Below, piece by piece: positions 11,180 through 21,294 of a DNA stretch of 64,000 bases. The stretch comes from Clostridia bacterium (GTDB lineage: Bacteria; Bacillota; Peptococcia; DRI-13; SM3-B62), in contig JAHDSQ010000007.1 of assembly GCA_018432615.1 (NCBI GenBank), positions 21,300 to 85,299 of the forward strand. The letters run 5' to 3'. Numbering within the stretch: the stretch's first letter is position 1; each line of letters opens with the position of its first letter. The notes below the pieces were generated by a model, which was given only the letters and a program-made list of their open reading frames with translations, was not told where the DNA came from and did no database searches. The position numbers and the translations under genes were made by a program.

Positions 11180-11779
11180 ATGAACGGGATAGAAAAAATT
11201 ACTGCCAAGATCGCCGACGATGCCCAACAGGAAATTCGTAATATCCTCGATAAAGCCAAATCTGAAGCAGCGGAAGTCAAAGCCAAGTACGCTGCCCAAG
11301 CTGAGGCTGAAAAGGCAAAAATATTGGTCACTGGCGAAGAACAAGCTAAAGAAATCGTGCGCCGGGCCAAATCGGTGGCTGAATTAGAGGCCAGACAGCA
11401 GATTCTGGCCACGAAGCAAAAGATGATCAGCCAAGCCTTTGATAAGGCACTGGAACGCATGTTGGCATTACCCAAGGACGATTATGTGGCCTTGCTCAGC
11501 CGTTTGACGGCCCAAGCCGCCAGTACCGGTAGAGAGGAAGTTGTGCTTTCCCTGCAGGATAGAAAAGACCACGGCCAAAAAATCGTGGATGGCGCTAACA
11601 AGATACTTAAAGACCAATCCCGGCAAGCTGAGCTTAAGCTTTCCGAAGAGACACGGCCGTTGATCGGCGGTGTGCAATTGAAGGCCGGGGATGTGGAAGT
11701 AAACAGTACTCTTGATTCCATTGTTCATTTCTCTAAGGATAGCCTGGCTTTGGATGTTGCGGCTGCATTGTTTGGCTAA
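11180..11779 (+). CDS. ntpE: V-type ATPase peripheral stalk subunit E
   Basis: 199-residue peripheral-stalk subunit: a long charged N-terminal helix (about 1-85, NGIEKITAKIADDAQQEI onward) and a globular C-terminal domain ending in the family's conserved RPLIGGVQLKAGDVEVNSTLDS-type stretch, which contacts the A3B3 head. ATG 11180 has AAGGGGG nine bases upstream; a longer in-frame start at 11126 would run back into ntpK and is rejected. Confidence 0.92.
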   Translation: MNGIEKITAKIADDAQQEIRNILDKAKSEAAEVKAKYAAQAEAEKAKILVTGEEQAKEIVRRAKSVAELEARQQILATKQKMISQAFDKALERMLALPKDDYVALLSRLTAQAASTGREEVVLSLQDRKDHGQKIVDGANKILKDQSRQAELKLSEETRPLIGGVQLKAGDVEVNSTLDSIVHFSKDSLALDVAAALFG

Positions 11780-11800
11780 ACAGGAAAGGATGTGCGTAAC

Positions 11801-12805
11801 TTGGCGAAAAACAGCATTAAAGATACCGATTATCTTTATGCCAGTGCACGCATTAAAGCCCTGGAAAAAAACCTTCTCTCCCGGGAACGGTTGGAGCGTA
11901 TGGCAGATGCCCGCTCTATGGAGGAGGCTATTAAGGTTCTTGCCGAGCTAGGCTGGCCGGAGATTTCGGTGCCAAACATGGCAACGATTGAAAAGGTTTT
12001 AGCCCAGCGTCGGCATGAGGCTTTCGCTTTGGTTCGCTCGCTGGCTCCCGATAAAAGACTTCCGGATGTATTCCTTGTGAAGTATGATTACCACAACATC
12101 AAAACCATTCTTAAGAGTGAGGCCACCGGGGAAGACCCCGAGACATTGTTAATCGATGCCGGCAGGATTCCCGCTAAACAGCTGCTATTAATGCTGCGTG
12201 AAGGTGTCCAAAGCGGAATGACTGAGATAATGACCCGGGCCATTGAAGAAGCTCGGGATACGTTGGCCAGAACCCAAGATCCCCAGGTGCTGGATTTCAT
12301 GCTGGATCAAGCCATGTTTGCCGATATGCTGGCTATGGCAAAGGATTTTGATTCCCCTTATCTGCTCGCTTACGTAGAACTGATGATTGACAGCGTTAAT
12401 CTGCGCGCGGTGGTACGACTGAATAAAATGGGGAAAGGCTTTGATGCCCTGCGGTATGTTTTGGTTCCCGGTGGAAATATTTCCACCTCTCGCATGCTTC
12501 AGGAAATCACTCCGGATATGGTGGAAAATATCTTTGGTAATTCTCCCCTGTCTGCCGCGGCGGCAGCAGGTGCAGCGGCCTTGAAAGGAGAGGGCAGTTT
12601 GGCGGCCATGGATCATTTGGCGGAAGATGCCCTGATGAAGCATCTGAAGGGGGCTAAATATATTGCCTTTGGTGCCGAGCCTTTGATTGGCTATCTTGCT
12701 GCTCAGGAGATGGAAATTACGGCAGTGCGAACAATCATTGCCGGTCGTCTGGCAGATATGAGTTCCGAAATGATTATAGAAAGGCTGAGGGAAGCTTATG
12801 TTTAA
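11801..12805 (+). CDS. ntpC: V-type ATPase subunit C (central stalk, d-type)
   Basis: About 334-residue soluble subunit that links the central shaft to the membrane ring. All-helical; family features are the N-terminal YLYASARIKALE and the C-terminal PLIGYLAAQEMEITAVRTII motif. Start choice: AGGAAAGGA (11782-11790) is too close to GTG 11792 but at a workable distance from TTG 11801 (MAKNSIKD), which I favour. The last 8 bp overlap the next gene. Confidence 0.92.
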   Translation: MAKNSIKDTDYLYASARIKALEKNLLSRERLERMADARSMEEAIKVLAELGWPEISVPNMATIEKVLAQRRHEAFALVRSLAPDKRLPDVFLVKYDYHNIKTILKSEATGEDPETLLIDAGRIPAKQLLLMLREGVQSGMTEIMTRAIEEARDTLARTQDPQVLDFMLDQAMFADMLAMAKDFDSPYLLAYVELMIDSVNLRAVVRLNKMGKGFDALRYVLVPGGNISTSRMLQEITPDMVENIFGNSPLSAAAAAGAAALKGEGSLAAMDHLAEDALMKHLKGAKYIAFGAEPLIGYLAAQEMEITAVRTIIAGRLADMSSEMIIERLREAYV

Positions 12806-13115
12806 AATTGCAGTTATCGGCGATCGCGAAAGCGTCCTCGGCTTTAAAGCACTTGGCCTGGAAACGATTTTTGCCGATGAAGTGCCTGCGGCGCAGGAAG
12901 CCCTGCACCGTTTGGCTAATGAAAAATGTGCCGTTATCTATCTTACCGAGCAGTTAGCGGCTGAGATGAAGGATGATTTGGATAGGTATACCGATGCGTT
13001 GCGTCCGGCTGTGATCCTGATTCCCGGAAAAAGCGGTACACTCGGTATTGGAATGGAGAACGTTTACAAATCCGTGGAACGTGCCGTTGGTTCCAACATC
13101 CTAAAGAATAACTAA
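12798..13115 (+). CDS. ntpG: V-type ATPase central shaft subunit F (NtpG)
   Basis: 105-residue central-shaft protein that pairs with subunit D. Begins FKIAVIGDRESVLGFKALGL and ends with the conserved VILIPGKSGTLGIGMENVYKSVERAVGSNIL region; alternating beta/alpha fold and length match the family. ATG 12798 lies inside the 3' end of ntpC (8-bp overlap), with GAGGGAAG upstream. Confidence 0.94.
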   Translation: MFKIAVIGDRESVLGFKALGLETIFADEVPAAQEALHRLANEKCAVIYLTEQLAAEMKDDLDRYTDALRPAVILIPGKSGTLGIGMENVYKSVERAVGSNILKNN

Positions 13116-13151
13116 AACCTCAAAATCTTATGGAAAGCAGGTTGATGCTAT

Positions 13152-14927
13152 ATGGATACAGGCAGAATCATCAAAGTCGCCGGTCCGTTAATCACTGCTT
13201 CCGGCATGCAGCATGCTGACATGTATGACGTGGTGCGCGTTGGGAAGCAAAAGCTGATTGGCGAAATCCTGGAAATGCGTGGTGATCAGGCCTCCATCCA
13301 GGTCTATGAGGAAACCGCCGGCATTGGACCCGGAGATGTGGTAGAAACAACCGGAGGGCCCCTTTCTGTAGAATTGGGACCTGGGATGATCGAAACCATC
13401 TATGATGGGATTCAGCGTCCTCTCGAGGCTATTCGTGCCATGGTAGGTCCGTTGATTACCCGGGGTGTCCAAATCCCGGCGCTGGATCGGGAAAAGCTTT
13501 GGAAATTTGAACCCCTGGTGGAAAAAGGGGCGAAGGTCGAAACCGGAGATATTATAGGACATGTCAAAGAGAACATAGTTGTAGATCATAAAATTATGGT
13601 TCCTAACGGTGTCAGCGGTGTGGTGGAAGACATTAAAGCCGGAGAGTTCAATGTCGAGGCCATCATTGCTACCATCAAAAAAGACAACGGGGAAAAGGCT
13701 GACCTGTCCATGATGCAAAGATGGCCGGTCCGTGTAGGCCGCCCCTACAAAACAAAAACACCGCCTAACGTTCCCATGATGACAGGACAAAGGGTCATTG
13801 ACACCCTCTTCCCCATCGCTAAAGGCGGTACCGCAGCTGTTCCCGGACCTTTCGGTTCCGGCAAAACTGTGGTACAGCACCAGTTGGCAAAATGGGCCGA
13901 TGTGGATATCGTGGTTTACGTTGGCTGCGGCGAACGCGGTAACGAAATGACCGACGTACTGCGGGAGTTTCCGGAATTGATAGATCCCCGGACCGGGGAG
14001 ACCCTAATGAAGAGGACCGTAATGGTGGCTAATACTTCCGATATGCCGGTTGCCGCTCGTGAGGCTTCCGTTTACACCGGAATCACCATTGCCGAATACT
14101 TCCGTGACATGGGCTACTCCGTGGCTGTTATCGCAGACTCAACTTCCCGTTGGGCAGAAGCCTTGCGTGAGATGTCCGGACGTCTGGAAGAAATGCCCGG
14201 TGAAGAAGGCTACCCCGCTTACTTGACCTCTCGTCTGGCACAATTCTACGAGCGTGCCGGTTCTGTAGTCTGCATGGGCAGCGATAATCGTGAAGCTTCC
14301 TTGACCGCTATCGGTGCTGTTTCCCCTCCGGGAGGAGACATCTCGGAGCCGGTATCACAGGCCACGCTGCGTATCGTAAAGGTCTTCTGGGGACTTGATG
14401 CTTCGTTGGCTTATGCCCGTCACTTCCCGGCCATTAACTGGCTCAACAGTTATTCCTTGTACGATGCTCGTTTAGCCGAATGGTTTAACAATAATATTGA
14501 TAAAAACTTCATGAAACAACGAGGAGCTACCTTGGCAGTTCTGCAGAAGGAAAGCGAACTGAATGAAATCGTACGCTTGGTAGGTATTGACTCCTTGTCT
14601 CCCCAAGACCGTTTGACAATGGAAGTGGCCCGGATGATCCGGGAGGACTTCCTACAGCAAAACGCTTTTGTGGATACCGATGCATATACCACTTTCGGCA
14701 AGCAGTACCGCTTGCTGGAAATGATATTCAAGTACAATGAGATGAGCGAAAAAGCGCTCGAGGCCGGTGCATCCATGGAGGAGCTTTTTAAAATCCCAGC
14801 TCGTGATAGGATTGGTCGGGCTAAAGATGTTGACCAGGCCGAGTACGAAAAAGTCTACGAGGAGATTATTAAGGAAATAGAGGCGCAGATTGGCTCATTG
14901 ATTGAAGCAGCAGGAGGTGAGGCTTAA
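13152..14927 (+). CDS. ntpA: V-type ATPase catalytic subunit A
   Basis: 591-residue catalytic subunit. N-terminal beta-barrel, the non-homologous insertion specific to A subunits (about 110-190), then the nucleotide-binding domain with Walker [10 protein letters not shown] near residue 234, the catalytic Glu segment GERGNEM near 260, and Walker [15 protein letters not shown]. Full length. TAATG overlap with subunit B couples the two, giving the 3:3 head. Confidence 0.97.
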   Translation: MDTGRIIKVAGPLITASGMQHADMYDVVRVGKQKLIGEILEMRGDQASIQVYEETAGIGPGDVVETTGGPLSVELGPGMIETIYDGIQRPLEAIRAMVGPLITRGVQIPALDREKLWKFEPLVEKGAKVETGDIIGHVKENIVVDHKIMVPNGVSGVVEDIKAGEFNVEAIIATIKKDNGEKADLSMMQRWPVRVGRPYKTKTPPNVPMMTGQRVIDTLFPIAKGGTAAVPGPFGSGKTVVQHQLAKWADVDIVVYVGCGERGNEMTDVLREFPELIDPRTGETLMKRTVMVANTSDMPVAAREASVYTGITIAEYFRDMGYSVAVIADSTSRWAEALREMSGRLEEMPGEEGYPAYLTSRLAQFYERAGSVVCMGSDNREASLTAIGAVSPPGGDISEPVSQATLRIVKVFWGLDASLAYARHFPAINWLNSYSLYDARLAEWFNNNIDKNFMKQRGATLAVLQKESELNEIVRLVGIDSLSPQDRLTMEVARMIREDFLQQNAFVDTDAYTTFGKQYRLLEMIFKYNEMSEKALEAGASMEELFKIPARDRIGRAKDVDQAEYEKVYEEIIKEIEAQIGSLIEAAGGEA

Positions 14928-16309
14928 TGATTAAGGAATACCGCACCATACAAGAGGTGGCAGGCCCGCTAATGCTGGTTCGTGAAGTGGATAATGTCAC
15001 CTACGATGAATTGGGAGAAATAGAATTGCCCGGTGGCGAACGACGCCGTTGTAAGGTTTTGGAAGTTAACGGAAACAACGCTTTGGTTCAGCTCTTTGAA
15101 AGCTCTGCCGGGATAAATCTGCAAGGTTCCAAGGTTCGTTTCCTGGGTCATGGTATCGAATTTGGCGTATCCATCGATATGTTGGGACGGGTCTTTGACG
15201 GCCTAGGCAATCCCATTGACGGCGGTCCGGAAATCCTGGCCGAAAAACGCATGAACATCAACGGAACACCGATGAATCCGGCGGCCCGTGACTATCCTTC
15301 CGAGTTTGTCCAAACCGGGGTCTCGGCCATTGATGGTCTTAATACATTGGTAAGAGGGCAAAAGTTGCCCATCTTCTCTGGTTCCGGTCTGCCCCACGCA
15401 GACTTGGCGGCTCAAATCGCCCGTCAAGCCAAGGTTTTGGGCACCGAATCTAAATTTGCGGTTGTCTTTGCAGCCGTAGGGATTACCTTTGAAGAAGCCG
15501 ACTTCTTTATCACGGACTTCAAACGCACCGGTGCCATTGACCGTACGGTTTTGTTCATGAACCTGGCTAACGACCCGGCCATTGAGCGTATCGCAACGCC
15601 TCGTATGGCACTGACTGCGGCTGAATACCTGGCCTTTGAAAAAGGCATGCAGGTTTTGGTTATTATCACCGATATCACCAACTATGCGGAGGCCTTGCGT
15701 GAAGTATCGGCTGCCCGTAAAGAGGTTCCCGGGCGTCGTGGTTATCCCGGATACCTCTATACAGACTTGGCTACCATGTATGAACGTGCCGGTCGCCGCT
15801 TGGAAAACGATGGTTCCATTACAATGATTCCCATCCTCTCTATGCCTGAGGATGACAAGACCCATCCGATTCCCGACTTGACGGGATATATTACAGAAGG
15901 ACAGATTATCCTCTCCCGGGAGCTTTACCGTAAAGGTATCAAGCCGCCTATCGATGTTCTGCCCTCACTGTCTCGTTTGAAGGATAAAGGAACCGGGGAA
16001 GGTAAGACCCGTGAGGACCATTCCGGTACCATGAACCAGCTCTTTGCTGCCTATGCTCGTGGTAAAGATGCTAAAGAGCTGATGACCATCTTGGGAGAAG
16101 CTGCTCTGACGGATATCGATAAGCTTTATGCCAAATTTGCGGATGAATTTGAGTTGAAATATGTCTCCCAAGGCTATGATACCAACCGGACTATCGCAGA
16201 AACCTTGGATTTGGGTTGGGAATTGCTTTCGATCCTGCCGAAAAACGAACTTAAGCGTATTAAACCGGAGATGATCGAGAAGTACTGGCCTCTCAAGGAA
16301 TCAAAGTAA
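14927..16309 (+). CDS. ntpB: V-type ATPase regulatory subunit B
   Basis: 460-residue non-catalytic head subunit. As expected it has no Walker A; the corresponding loop reads [15 protein letters not shown] (about residue 150). Conserved segments [42 protein letters not shown] region near 240-280 and a full-length C-terminal helical domain. The ATG shares a base with the stop of ntpA. Confidence 0.97.
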   Translation: MIKEYRTIQEVAGPLMLVREVDNVTYDELGEIELPGGERRRCKVLEVNGNNALVQLFESSAGINLQGSKVRFLGHGIEFGVSIDMLGRVFDGLGNPIDGGPEILAEKRMNINGTPMNPAARDYPSEFVQTGVSAIDGLNTLVRGQKLPIFSGSGLPHADLAAQIARQAKVLGTESKFAVVFAAVGITFEEADFFITDFKRTGAIDRTVLFMNLANDPAIERIATPRMALTAAEYLAFEKGMQVLVIITDITNYAEALREVSAARKEVPGRRGYPGYLYTDLATMYERAGRRLENDGSITMIPILSMPEDDKTHPIPDLTGYITEGQIILSRELYRKGIKPPIDVLPSLSRLKDKGTGEGKTREDHSGTMNQLFAAYARGKDAKELMTILGEAALTDIDKLYAKFADEFELKYVSQGYDTNRTIAETLDLGWELLSILPKNELKRIKPEMIEKYWPLKESK

Positions 16310-16348
16310 AAGTATGAGCGAGATTAACCAAAGTCAGGAGGGGTTCTA

Positions 16349-17038
16349 TTGGCCCGTCTAAATGTAAACCCCACACGGATGGAGTTAACGCGTCTGAAAA
16401 AGAGTCTGGTTACCGCCCGCCGGGGTCATAAACTGCTCAAGGATAAGCGCGATGAACTGATGAAACAGTTTTTGGAGATCGTCAAAGAAAACCGTGACCT
16501 GCGCCGCAATGTTGAAGAGGCTTTAAGCCGGGCTCATAAGAGTTTTACAATTGCTTCGGCGGTCATGTCTCCGGAAATGCTGGAAGAAGCTTTGATGTAT
16601 CCCAAGCAGAGCGTATCTTTGGCTCTAAGCAAGAGAAACATCATGTCGGTCAACGTACCGGTCTATGATTTCAAGACGAAAAACGACGATCCTGCGGAGA
16701 TATTTCCCTACGGTTTTGCTACCACTTCCGGAGAACTTGACGAAGCGGTTCAGGCCTTGTCCGATATTTTGCAAGATATGCTGAAACTGGCCCAGTTGGA
16801 AAAGGCAGCTCAGATGATGGCTCAGGAAATAGAAAAAACCCGTCGCCGGGTCAATGCTCTGGAATACGTCATGATTCCTCAGTATGAGGAAACCATCAAA
16901 TACATCCGGATGAAGCTGGATGAGAATGAACGCGGCAACTTAAGCCGACTCATGAAGGTTAAGGACATGATGCTGGAAGAGCAGCGCCAGGCTAACCTCA
17001 GACACGATGAAGCAGCAGCTGCAAGTTATAAAGGCTGA
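16349..17038 (+). CDS. ntpD: V-type ATPase central shaft subunit D
   Basis: 229-residue rotor shaft subunit, a long antiparallel coiled coil that turns inside the head. N terminus MARLNVNPTRMELTRLKKSL and the C-terminal RRVNALEYVMIPQYEETIKYI motif are diagnostic. TTG start at 16349 with GGAGGGG eight to nine bases upstream. Last gene of the operon, followed by a strong terminator. Confidence 0.95.
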   Translation: MARLNVNPTRMELTRLKKSLVTARRGHKLLKDKRDELMKQFLEIVKENRDLRRNVEEALSRAHKSFTIASAVMSPEMLEEALMYPKQSVSLALSKRNIMSVNVPVYDFKTKNDDPAEIFPYGFATTSGELDEAVQALSDILQDMLKLAQLEKAAQMMAQEIEKTRRRVNALEYVMIPQYEETIKYIRMKLDENERGNLSRLMKVKDMMLEEQRQANLRHDEAAAASYKG

Positions 17039-17092
17039 GAAAAACACTCAACAGCAATCATTGTAAGTGAGTGGATGAAAATATTAAGAAAC

Positions 17093-17140
17093 AAAGGGGC
17101 AGTAACGAACTTACATCAAAGTTTCGTTGCTGCCCTTTTT
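17093..17140 (+). terminator. Intrinsic terminator of the V-ATPase operon
   Basis: Stem GGGCAGTAACGAAC (from 17097) pairs with GTTTCGTTGCTGCCC (17121-17135), loop of about ten bases, followed by TTTTT to 17140. An A-rich left flank (AAACAAAG) gives a moderate U-tract on the other strand as well, so it may also end the convergent gene. Confidence 0.85.
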
Positions 17141-17148
17141 GAAACTCA

Positions 17149-18456
17149 TTATTTTCTCTTCGTTGTGGAATATCTTATCGATTTTCCCTTGCCTATTCGC
17201 CTGATTAAATTGTTATCAAGGAGTTTTTTTAGTGTACGGATTGTGACACTCTGTGAAAGACCGAGGGCGGTTTCTAAATCAATCCTTGCAACTGTTTTAT
17301 GTGCGGACAGATAATTTAGTATCCTTTTTTCCGCGGTGGTGAGGGCATCTTTTTTGTAGGATACATCCTGCTGATAATTTGTATTAGGCAGTGTGATTTT
17401 AAACGCATTGTCGGAAAGCTCGATATTTGGTTGGTCCTCATGTTCACGGTAGCATTCCATAATTTTTGGCATGCCTGTACCGAAAGCCTCTATGAGATGC
17501 AAACGATAAAATACGTCTGCGAGATGACTGTTGCGAAGGACGGAGACCCCGAGCATCATATCGCTGAAAGAGATTCCCTTCGGCAATCCACCGAGAGAAA
17601 CAAACTCTACGCGGTTGTCAAAAACACTGATGAAGGTACTGTCACTATATGAGTAGTCCCGATGAACGAGGGCATTAAGCAGAGCCTCGCGTACGGCTTC
17701 CGGGGGATAGTCGCGGAGGTCGATTCGTTTCAAACCGGAAAACTCTGCGCGGGTACGATTAAACCGGTTAATGTATTCATAGATGTCCTCAAGCTGCTTC
17801 AATAGTGAACCGGAAAACTCTACACGGTCTTTAAACACCAATTTACTATTGCCTTCAAAAACGGCTAACTTAGTGGTATGCATACATTGATCGGAAAGTA
17901 GCAGGGCGAGATTTGTAAAAGCGCCGTCTTCGCCGATGAGGCAAAGAGTTCTTTTTTGCTCATTTCCGAATTTGATTTTTTCTTCGGCAAAGAATTTGCC
18001 TGCACTATGGAAAGTTAGTTCCTGCTTGAGCGAACGTGTGGTTTCAAAACTGTCACCGCCGGTTTCTTTTATCATTTTTAGAATCGCGCTCTCAGTTGCC
18101 GGAACGGTGGATGCACCCTGCCGCACAAATACACCCTCAGGACGGATGCCCTTACCTGGGAGATAGTATGGAGGCGCGGTGCCTTTTTGCACGTTTATGG
18201 CGATAATGCTCTTCCCTTTTATCGTTCTTGCCTCGCAAAGCGTGAACAGTGTGACATCGGGTCTAATGGAGTCCCGGATCGTGTTTGTCACCTTAAGCAT
18301 CGTCGTATCGGTATTATCGACACCGGTAATACTCCCGTTGTCATCTATGCCAATTAGTAACTCTCCGCCGTTGGTGTTAGCGAAAGCTATAACGGTCTTT
18401 ACGATGTCATCTGTGTATTCCCTTTTGAATTCGGTTACTAAACTTTCTTTATTCAT
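17149..18456 (-). CDS. AlbA_2 (Schlafen-like) domain ATP-binding protein / putative regulator
   Basis: 435-residue protein of the COG2865 type. N-terminal AlbA_2 domain (ESLVTEFKREYTDDIVKTVIAFANTNGGELLIGID, residues 4-38), a middle GHKL-like region with the motif REALLNALVHRDYSYSD (about 255-270) and GTGMPKIMECY, and a C-terminal winged helix (about 375-430: LTTAEKRILNYLSAHKTVARIDLETALGLS). Family members are transcriptional regulators or accessory proteins of variable gene neighbourhoods; exact role unknown. ATG preceded by GGGGTGAAG. Its own promoter region holds a GGTTAGA repeat set, suggesting autoregulation. Confidence 0.85.
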   Translation of the reverse strand: MNKESLVTEFKREYTDDIVKTVIAFANTNGGELLIGIDDNGSITGVDNTDTTMLKVTNTIRDSIRPDVTLFTLCEARTIKGKSIIAINVQKGTAPPYYLPGKGIRPEGVFVRQGASTVPATESAILKMIKETGGDSFETTRSLKQELTFHSAGKFFAEEKIKFGNEQKRTLCLIGEDGAFTNLALLLSDQCMHTTKLAVFEGNSKLVFKDRVEFSGSLLKQLEDIYEYINRFNRTRAEFSGLKRIDLRDYPPEAVREALLNALVHRDYSYSDSTFISVFDNRVEFVSLGGLPKGISFSDMMLGVSVLRNSHLADVFYRLHLIEAFGTGMPKIMECYREHEDQPNIELSDNAFKITLPNTNYQQDVSYKKDALTTAEKRILNYLSAHKTVARIDLETALGLSQSVTIRTLKKLLDNNLIRRIGKGKSIRYSTTKRK

Positions 18457-18486
18457 ATTTCTTCACCCCGTTGATATGATATCCTT

Positions 18487-18514
18487 ATTATACTCTTTCT
18501 AACCACATTTGCAA
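18487..18514 (-). promoter_or_regulatory. Promoter of the AlbA_2 gene
   Basis: On the minus strand, TTGCAA (18514-18509), 16-bp spacer, TATAAT (18492-18487), 31 bp before the ATG at 18456. Confidence 0.6.
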
Positions 18515-18550
18515 AGCAAAAGTGGTTAGAATCGGTTAGATTGGTTAGAA
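18497..18550. repeat. GGTTAGA repeat cluster, probable operator
   Basis: Perfect 10-bp inverted repeat TTCTAACCAC (18497-18506) / GTGGTTAGAA (18522-18531) brackets the -35 region of the AlbA_2 promoter; two more GGTTAGA copies follow at 18534-18540 and 18543-18550. Spacing of the direct copies is 9-10 bp, about one helical turn. The layout fits an autoregulatory binding site. Confidence 0.6.
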
Positions 18551-18584
18551 TGGTCAGCAATTGTCTCCCGGTTTACGCTAATGT

Positions 18585-18613
18585 TTGCCATAAGGCCCAT
18601 CTTTAAATATAAT
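18585..18613 (+). promoter_or_regulatory. Promoter of gatB
   Basis: TTGCCA (18585-18590), exactly 17 bp, TATAAT (18608-18613), about 70 bp before the gatB ATG. Confidence 0.65.
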
Positions 18614-18683
18614 AAAGCTTGGATACAGTATACAATGTTAAAATCGGAAGTATCTCAATAATACTTCTTCACAGGGGGTTAAG

Positions 18684-20129
18684 ATGAGTAATTACGAAGC
18701 GGTTATCGGTTTAGAGGTTCATGTAGAGTTAAAGACAAAAACAAAACTGTTCTGTGGATGCTCTACCGAGTTCGGGAAAGAACCTAATACCCAGGTTTGT
18801 GCCGTCTGCCTCGGTCTGCCGGGCAGTCCTTCGGGTGTTTTAAATAAAAAGGTTGTGGAGCTGGCCGTAAAAGCCGGCTTAGCCCTCAACTGTGAAATAG
18901 GGACTCATACCTGGTTTGACAGGAAAAACTATTACTATCCCGATTTGCCTAAAGGCTTTCAAATCTCTCAAGTCTTTCGGCCCATTGCCTCTAAAGGTTA
19001 TCTGGATATAGAGGTAAACGGGCAGAGTAAACGAATCAACATCACCAGGGCTCATATTGAAGAAGATCCCGGGAAACTGGCCCACGCGGGTGGAAGTATT
19101 ACCGCTGCCCACTATTCCTGTGTAGACTACAACCGTTCCGGCATGCCGCTGATAGAGATAGTATCGGAACCGGAACTGCGTTCGGGGGAAGAAGCCAAAG
19201 CCTATCTGGAGAAGCTCAAGGCAATTCTAGAATACACCGGTGTTTCCGATGTAAAGATGGAGCAGGGTTCCTTGCGTTGCGATGCCAACGTCTCGATACG
19301 GCCGGTAGGAACTACTGCTTTAGGAACAAGGACAGAAATCAAGAACATGAATTCTTTTCGTGCCGTGCAGCGGGCCATTGAGTATGAGATACAAAGGCAG
19401 ATGGATGCGGTGGAGGACGGGGAAAGAATTATCCAGGAGACTCGCGGCTGGGATGAAAACAAGGGTATCACCGTCTCCATGCGTAATAAGGAGAATCCGG
19501 ATTATCGTTGCTTCATTGAGCATGAGGCCACCGCAATTGAATTGACCCAAGAATGGATCCAAGAGGTAGGGGCCACCATCCCGGAATTACCGGATGACCG
19601 GCAAAAGCGTCTTGTCCTGGAGCATGGACTGCCGGAGTATGATGCCGGAGTTATCACCAGTTCTCTGGCTTTGGCGGAATTGTTTGATGAAACGTTGGCA
19701 AGACACCCGGATGCCAAAACAATCAGCAATTGGATTATGGGTGAATTGTTACGTTTGTTGAATGCCCGTAATATGGATATCAGTGAGTCTAAAATAACCG
19801 CAGCAGGGCTGGCTTCTTTGCTTAAGTTAATTGAAAAGGGATCTATCAGTAATAAAATGGGCAAAGAGGTCTTTGAAGTCATGTTTGAAAAAGGGCAAAC
19901 ACCCGAGCAAATCGTGAAAGAAAAGGGTCTTTCCCAGATATCTGATGAGGGACAGTTAGCGCAAATCATCGACGAAGTAATCACTAATAATCCCAAATCG
20001 GTGGAAGATTATCAAGCCGGTAAAAAACAGGCCATCGGCTTTTTGGTAGGGCAAGTAATGAAGGCTACCAAGGGGCAGGCTAATCCCGGCGTGGTCAATA
20101 CGCTGCTACGGGAAAAGATGAGCAAATAA
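18684..20129 (+). CDS. gatB: Asp-tRNA(Asn)/Glu-tRNA(Gln) amidotransferase subunit B
   Basis: 481-residue GatB, the kinase/transamidase subunit that binds misacylated tRNA and uses ammonia delivered by GatA to make Gln-tRNA(Gln) or Asn-tRNA(Asn). N terminus [23 protein letters not shown], the cradle-domain Zn-type Cys motif ([13 protein letters not shown]), and the YqeY-like tail domain (about 410-481, ending [16 protein letters not shown]) are all present; full length. GGGGG lies seven bases upstream. Unusually, gatC and gatA are not beside it; it stands with its own promoter. A radical SAM gene follows 12 bp later. Confidence 0.96.
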   Translation: MSNYEAVIGLEVHVELKTKTKLFCGCSTEFGKEPNTQVCAVCLGLPGSPSGVLNKKVVELAVKAGLALNCEIGTHTWFDRKNYYYPDLPKGFQISQVFRPIASKGYLDIEVNGQSKRINITRAHIEEDPGKLAHAGGSITAAHYSCVDYNRSGMPLIEIVSEPELRSGEEAKAYLEKLKAILEYTGVSDVKMEQGSLRCDANVSIRPVGTTALGTRTEIKNMNSFRAVQRAIEYEIQRQMDAVEDGERIIQETRGWDENKGITVSMRNKENPDYRCFIEHEATAIELTQEWIQEVGATIPELPDDRQKRLVLEHGLPEYDAGVITSSLALAELFDETLARHPDAKTISNWIMGELLRLLNARNMDISESKITAAGLASLLKLIEKGSISNKMGKEVFEVMFEKGQTPEQIVKEKGLSQISDEGQLAQIIDEVITNNPKSVEDYQAGKKQAIGFLVGQVMKATKGQANPGVVNTLLREKMSK

Positions 20130-20141
20130 GGTGAAAATTTC

Positions 20142-21029
20142 ATGGCAAATTACAAAGAAATAACTTGTTCTGTAGCCTGCAACAAGTTAAAAAGAAAAAT
20201 CCCCTTCGGCTGGGACTTAAACATCTACCGGGGCTGTGAGCACGGCTGTAAATATTGCTATGCCTTGTATTCTCATCAATACCTTGGTTCCGAAAAGTAT
20301 TACGAAGAGATTTTTGTGAAAACCAATATTGTCGAGCGCTTGGAAAAACAACTCAGCAGTCCTTCATGGCCAAGAGAAGTCGTCAACATAGGAGGAGTTA
20401 CCGACAGCTATCAGCCCGTAGAGGCACAGTACAAGCTGATGCCCGAGGTTTTGCGGCTCATGATCAAATACCGTACCCCCTGCATTATTTCCACCAAGTC
20501 GGATTTGATTTTACGGGATTATGACCTGATTGCCGAGCTGGCAGAGATAACCTATGTGAATGTCGCGGCTACGGTTACCTGCATGGATGAAGACATGCGA
20601 AGCTTGATAGAACCTCACGGAGCGGAATCAAAAAAGAGGTTGGCAATGCTCAAAGAGTTTGCCAAGACAAAGGCTGGTACAGGCCTGCATTTCATGCCGA
20701 TCATTCCCTTTCTCACCGACAGATTGGAGAATATCGAAGCCCTTTATTCCGCAGCCGCAGATTGCCATGTTGACTATGTATTACCGGGAGTCCTTTATTT
20801 GCGGGGGAAAACCAGGAATGAGTTTTTCGACTTTGTCAAAGGGGAATTGCCGGATCTTTATGAACCATTGCGCCAACTTTACAAAAAGGGTGGGGCGAGT
20901 AAGGAGTACAAGGACAAGCTGTATGCGACAGTGAACAGAATCAAGGCCAAGTATGGGCTTTCAAGCAGCTACAGCAAACCAATGAAGGAGAAATTGAAAG
21001 GTCTTCATACGTTATTTCCAGGTTTGTAG
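20142..21029 (+). CDS. SPL-family radical SAM protein
   Basis: 295 residues. The radical SAM cluster motif CEHGCKYC (CX3CX2C, about residues 32-39) follows NIYRGCEHGC, the hallmark of the spore-photoproduct-lyase-like (Rv2578c/COG1533) family. Downstream are GGVTDSYQPVEAQYKL and ISTKSDLILRDYDLI, conserved SAM-barrel segments. Substrate unknown. No SplB-specific Cys near the C terminus was recognised, so I do not call it DNA photolyase. Twelve bases after gatB, probably co-transcribed. Confidence 0.88.
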   Translation: MANYKEITCSVACNKLKRKIPFGWDLNIYRGCEHGCKYCYALYSHQYLGSEKYYEEIFVKTNIVERLEKQLSSPSWPREVVNIGGVTDSYQPVEAQYKLMPEVLRLMIKYRTPCIISTKSDLILRDYDLIAELAEITYVNVAATVTCMDEDMRSLIEPHGAESKKRLAMLKEFAKTKAGTGLHFMPIIPFLTDRLENIEALYSAAADCHVDYVLPGVLYLRGKTRNEFFDFVKGELPDLYEPLRQLYKKGGASKEYKDKLYATVNRIKAKYGLSSSYSKPMKEKLKGLHTLFPGL

Positions 21030-21069
21030 TGCAAATAGCTTCGTTAGAAAGAAAAAGACCCTTTTGAGG

Positions 21070-21294
21070 TCAAAGTTTATTCCAGAATTCAGGTTCAGTA
21101 GTTTTGAGCTGTTTTTCAAGTATCCTTTTCCATAAATTTTTGGGAATTTCTTTTGCTACAGCATGACTGATTTTGGTTTTAAGTACGGTCCCATCAGCCA
21201 AAACTTTTTCGTAATACCAATGATCCGTGTTTCTGATTTTTACCCAACCGTTTTTATCACAATATCTTTTTAGATCCCCAAATTTAGGAGGCAT
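21070..21294 (-). CDS. HicA-like mRNA interferase toxin
   Basis: 74-residue small basic protein with a HicA/YcfA-type dsRBD-like layout: N-terminal helix (FGDLKRYCDKNGW), then a beta hairpin with the candidate catalytic His in NTDHWYYEK (the family has G-S/D-H), then KTKISHAVAKEIPKNLWKRILEKQL. Slightly longer than typical HicA (60 aa). Its start overlaps the end of the upstream antitoxin gene by 11 bp, the usual toxin-antitoxin coupling, here antitoxin first. Confidence 0.7.
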   Translation of the reverse strand: MPPKFGDLKRYCDKNGWVKIRNTDHWYYEKVLADGTVLKTKISHAVAKEIPKNLWKRILEKQLKTTEPEFWNKL

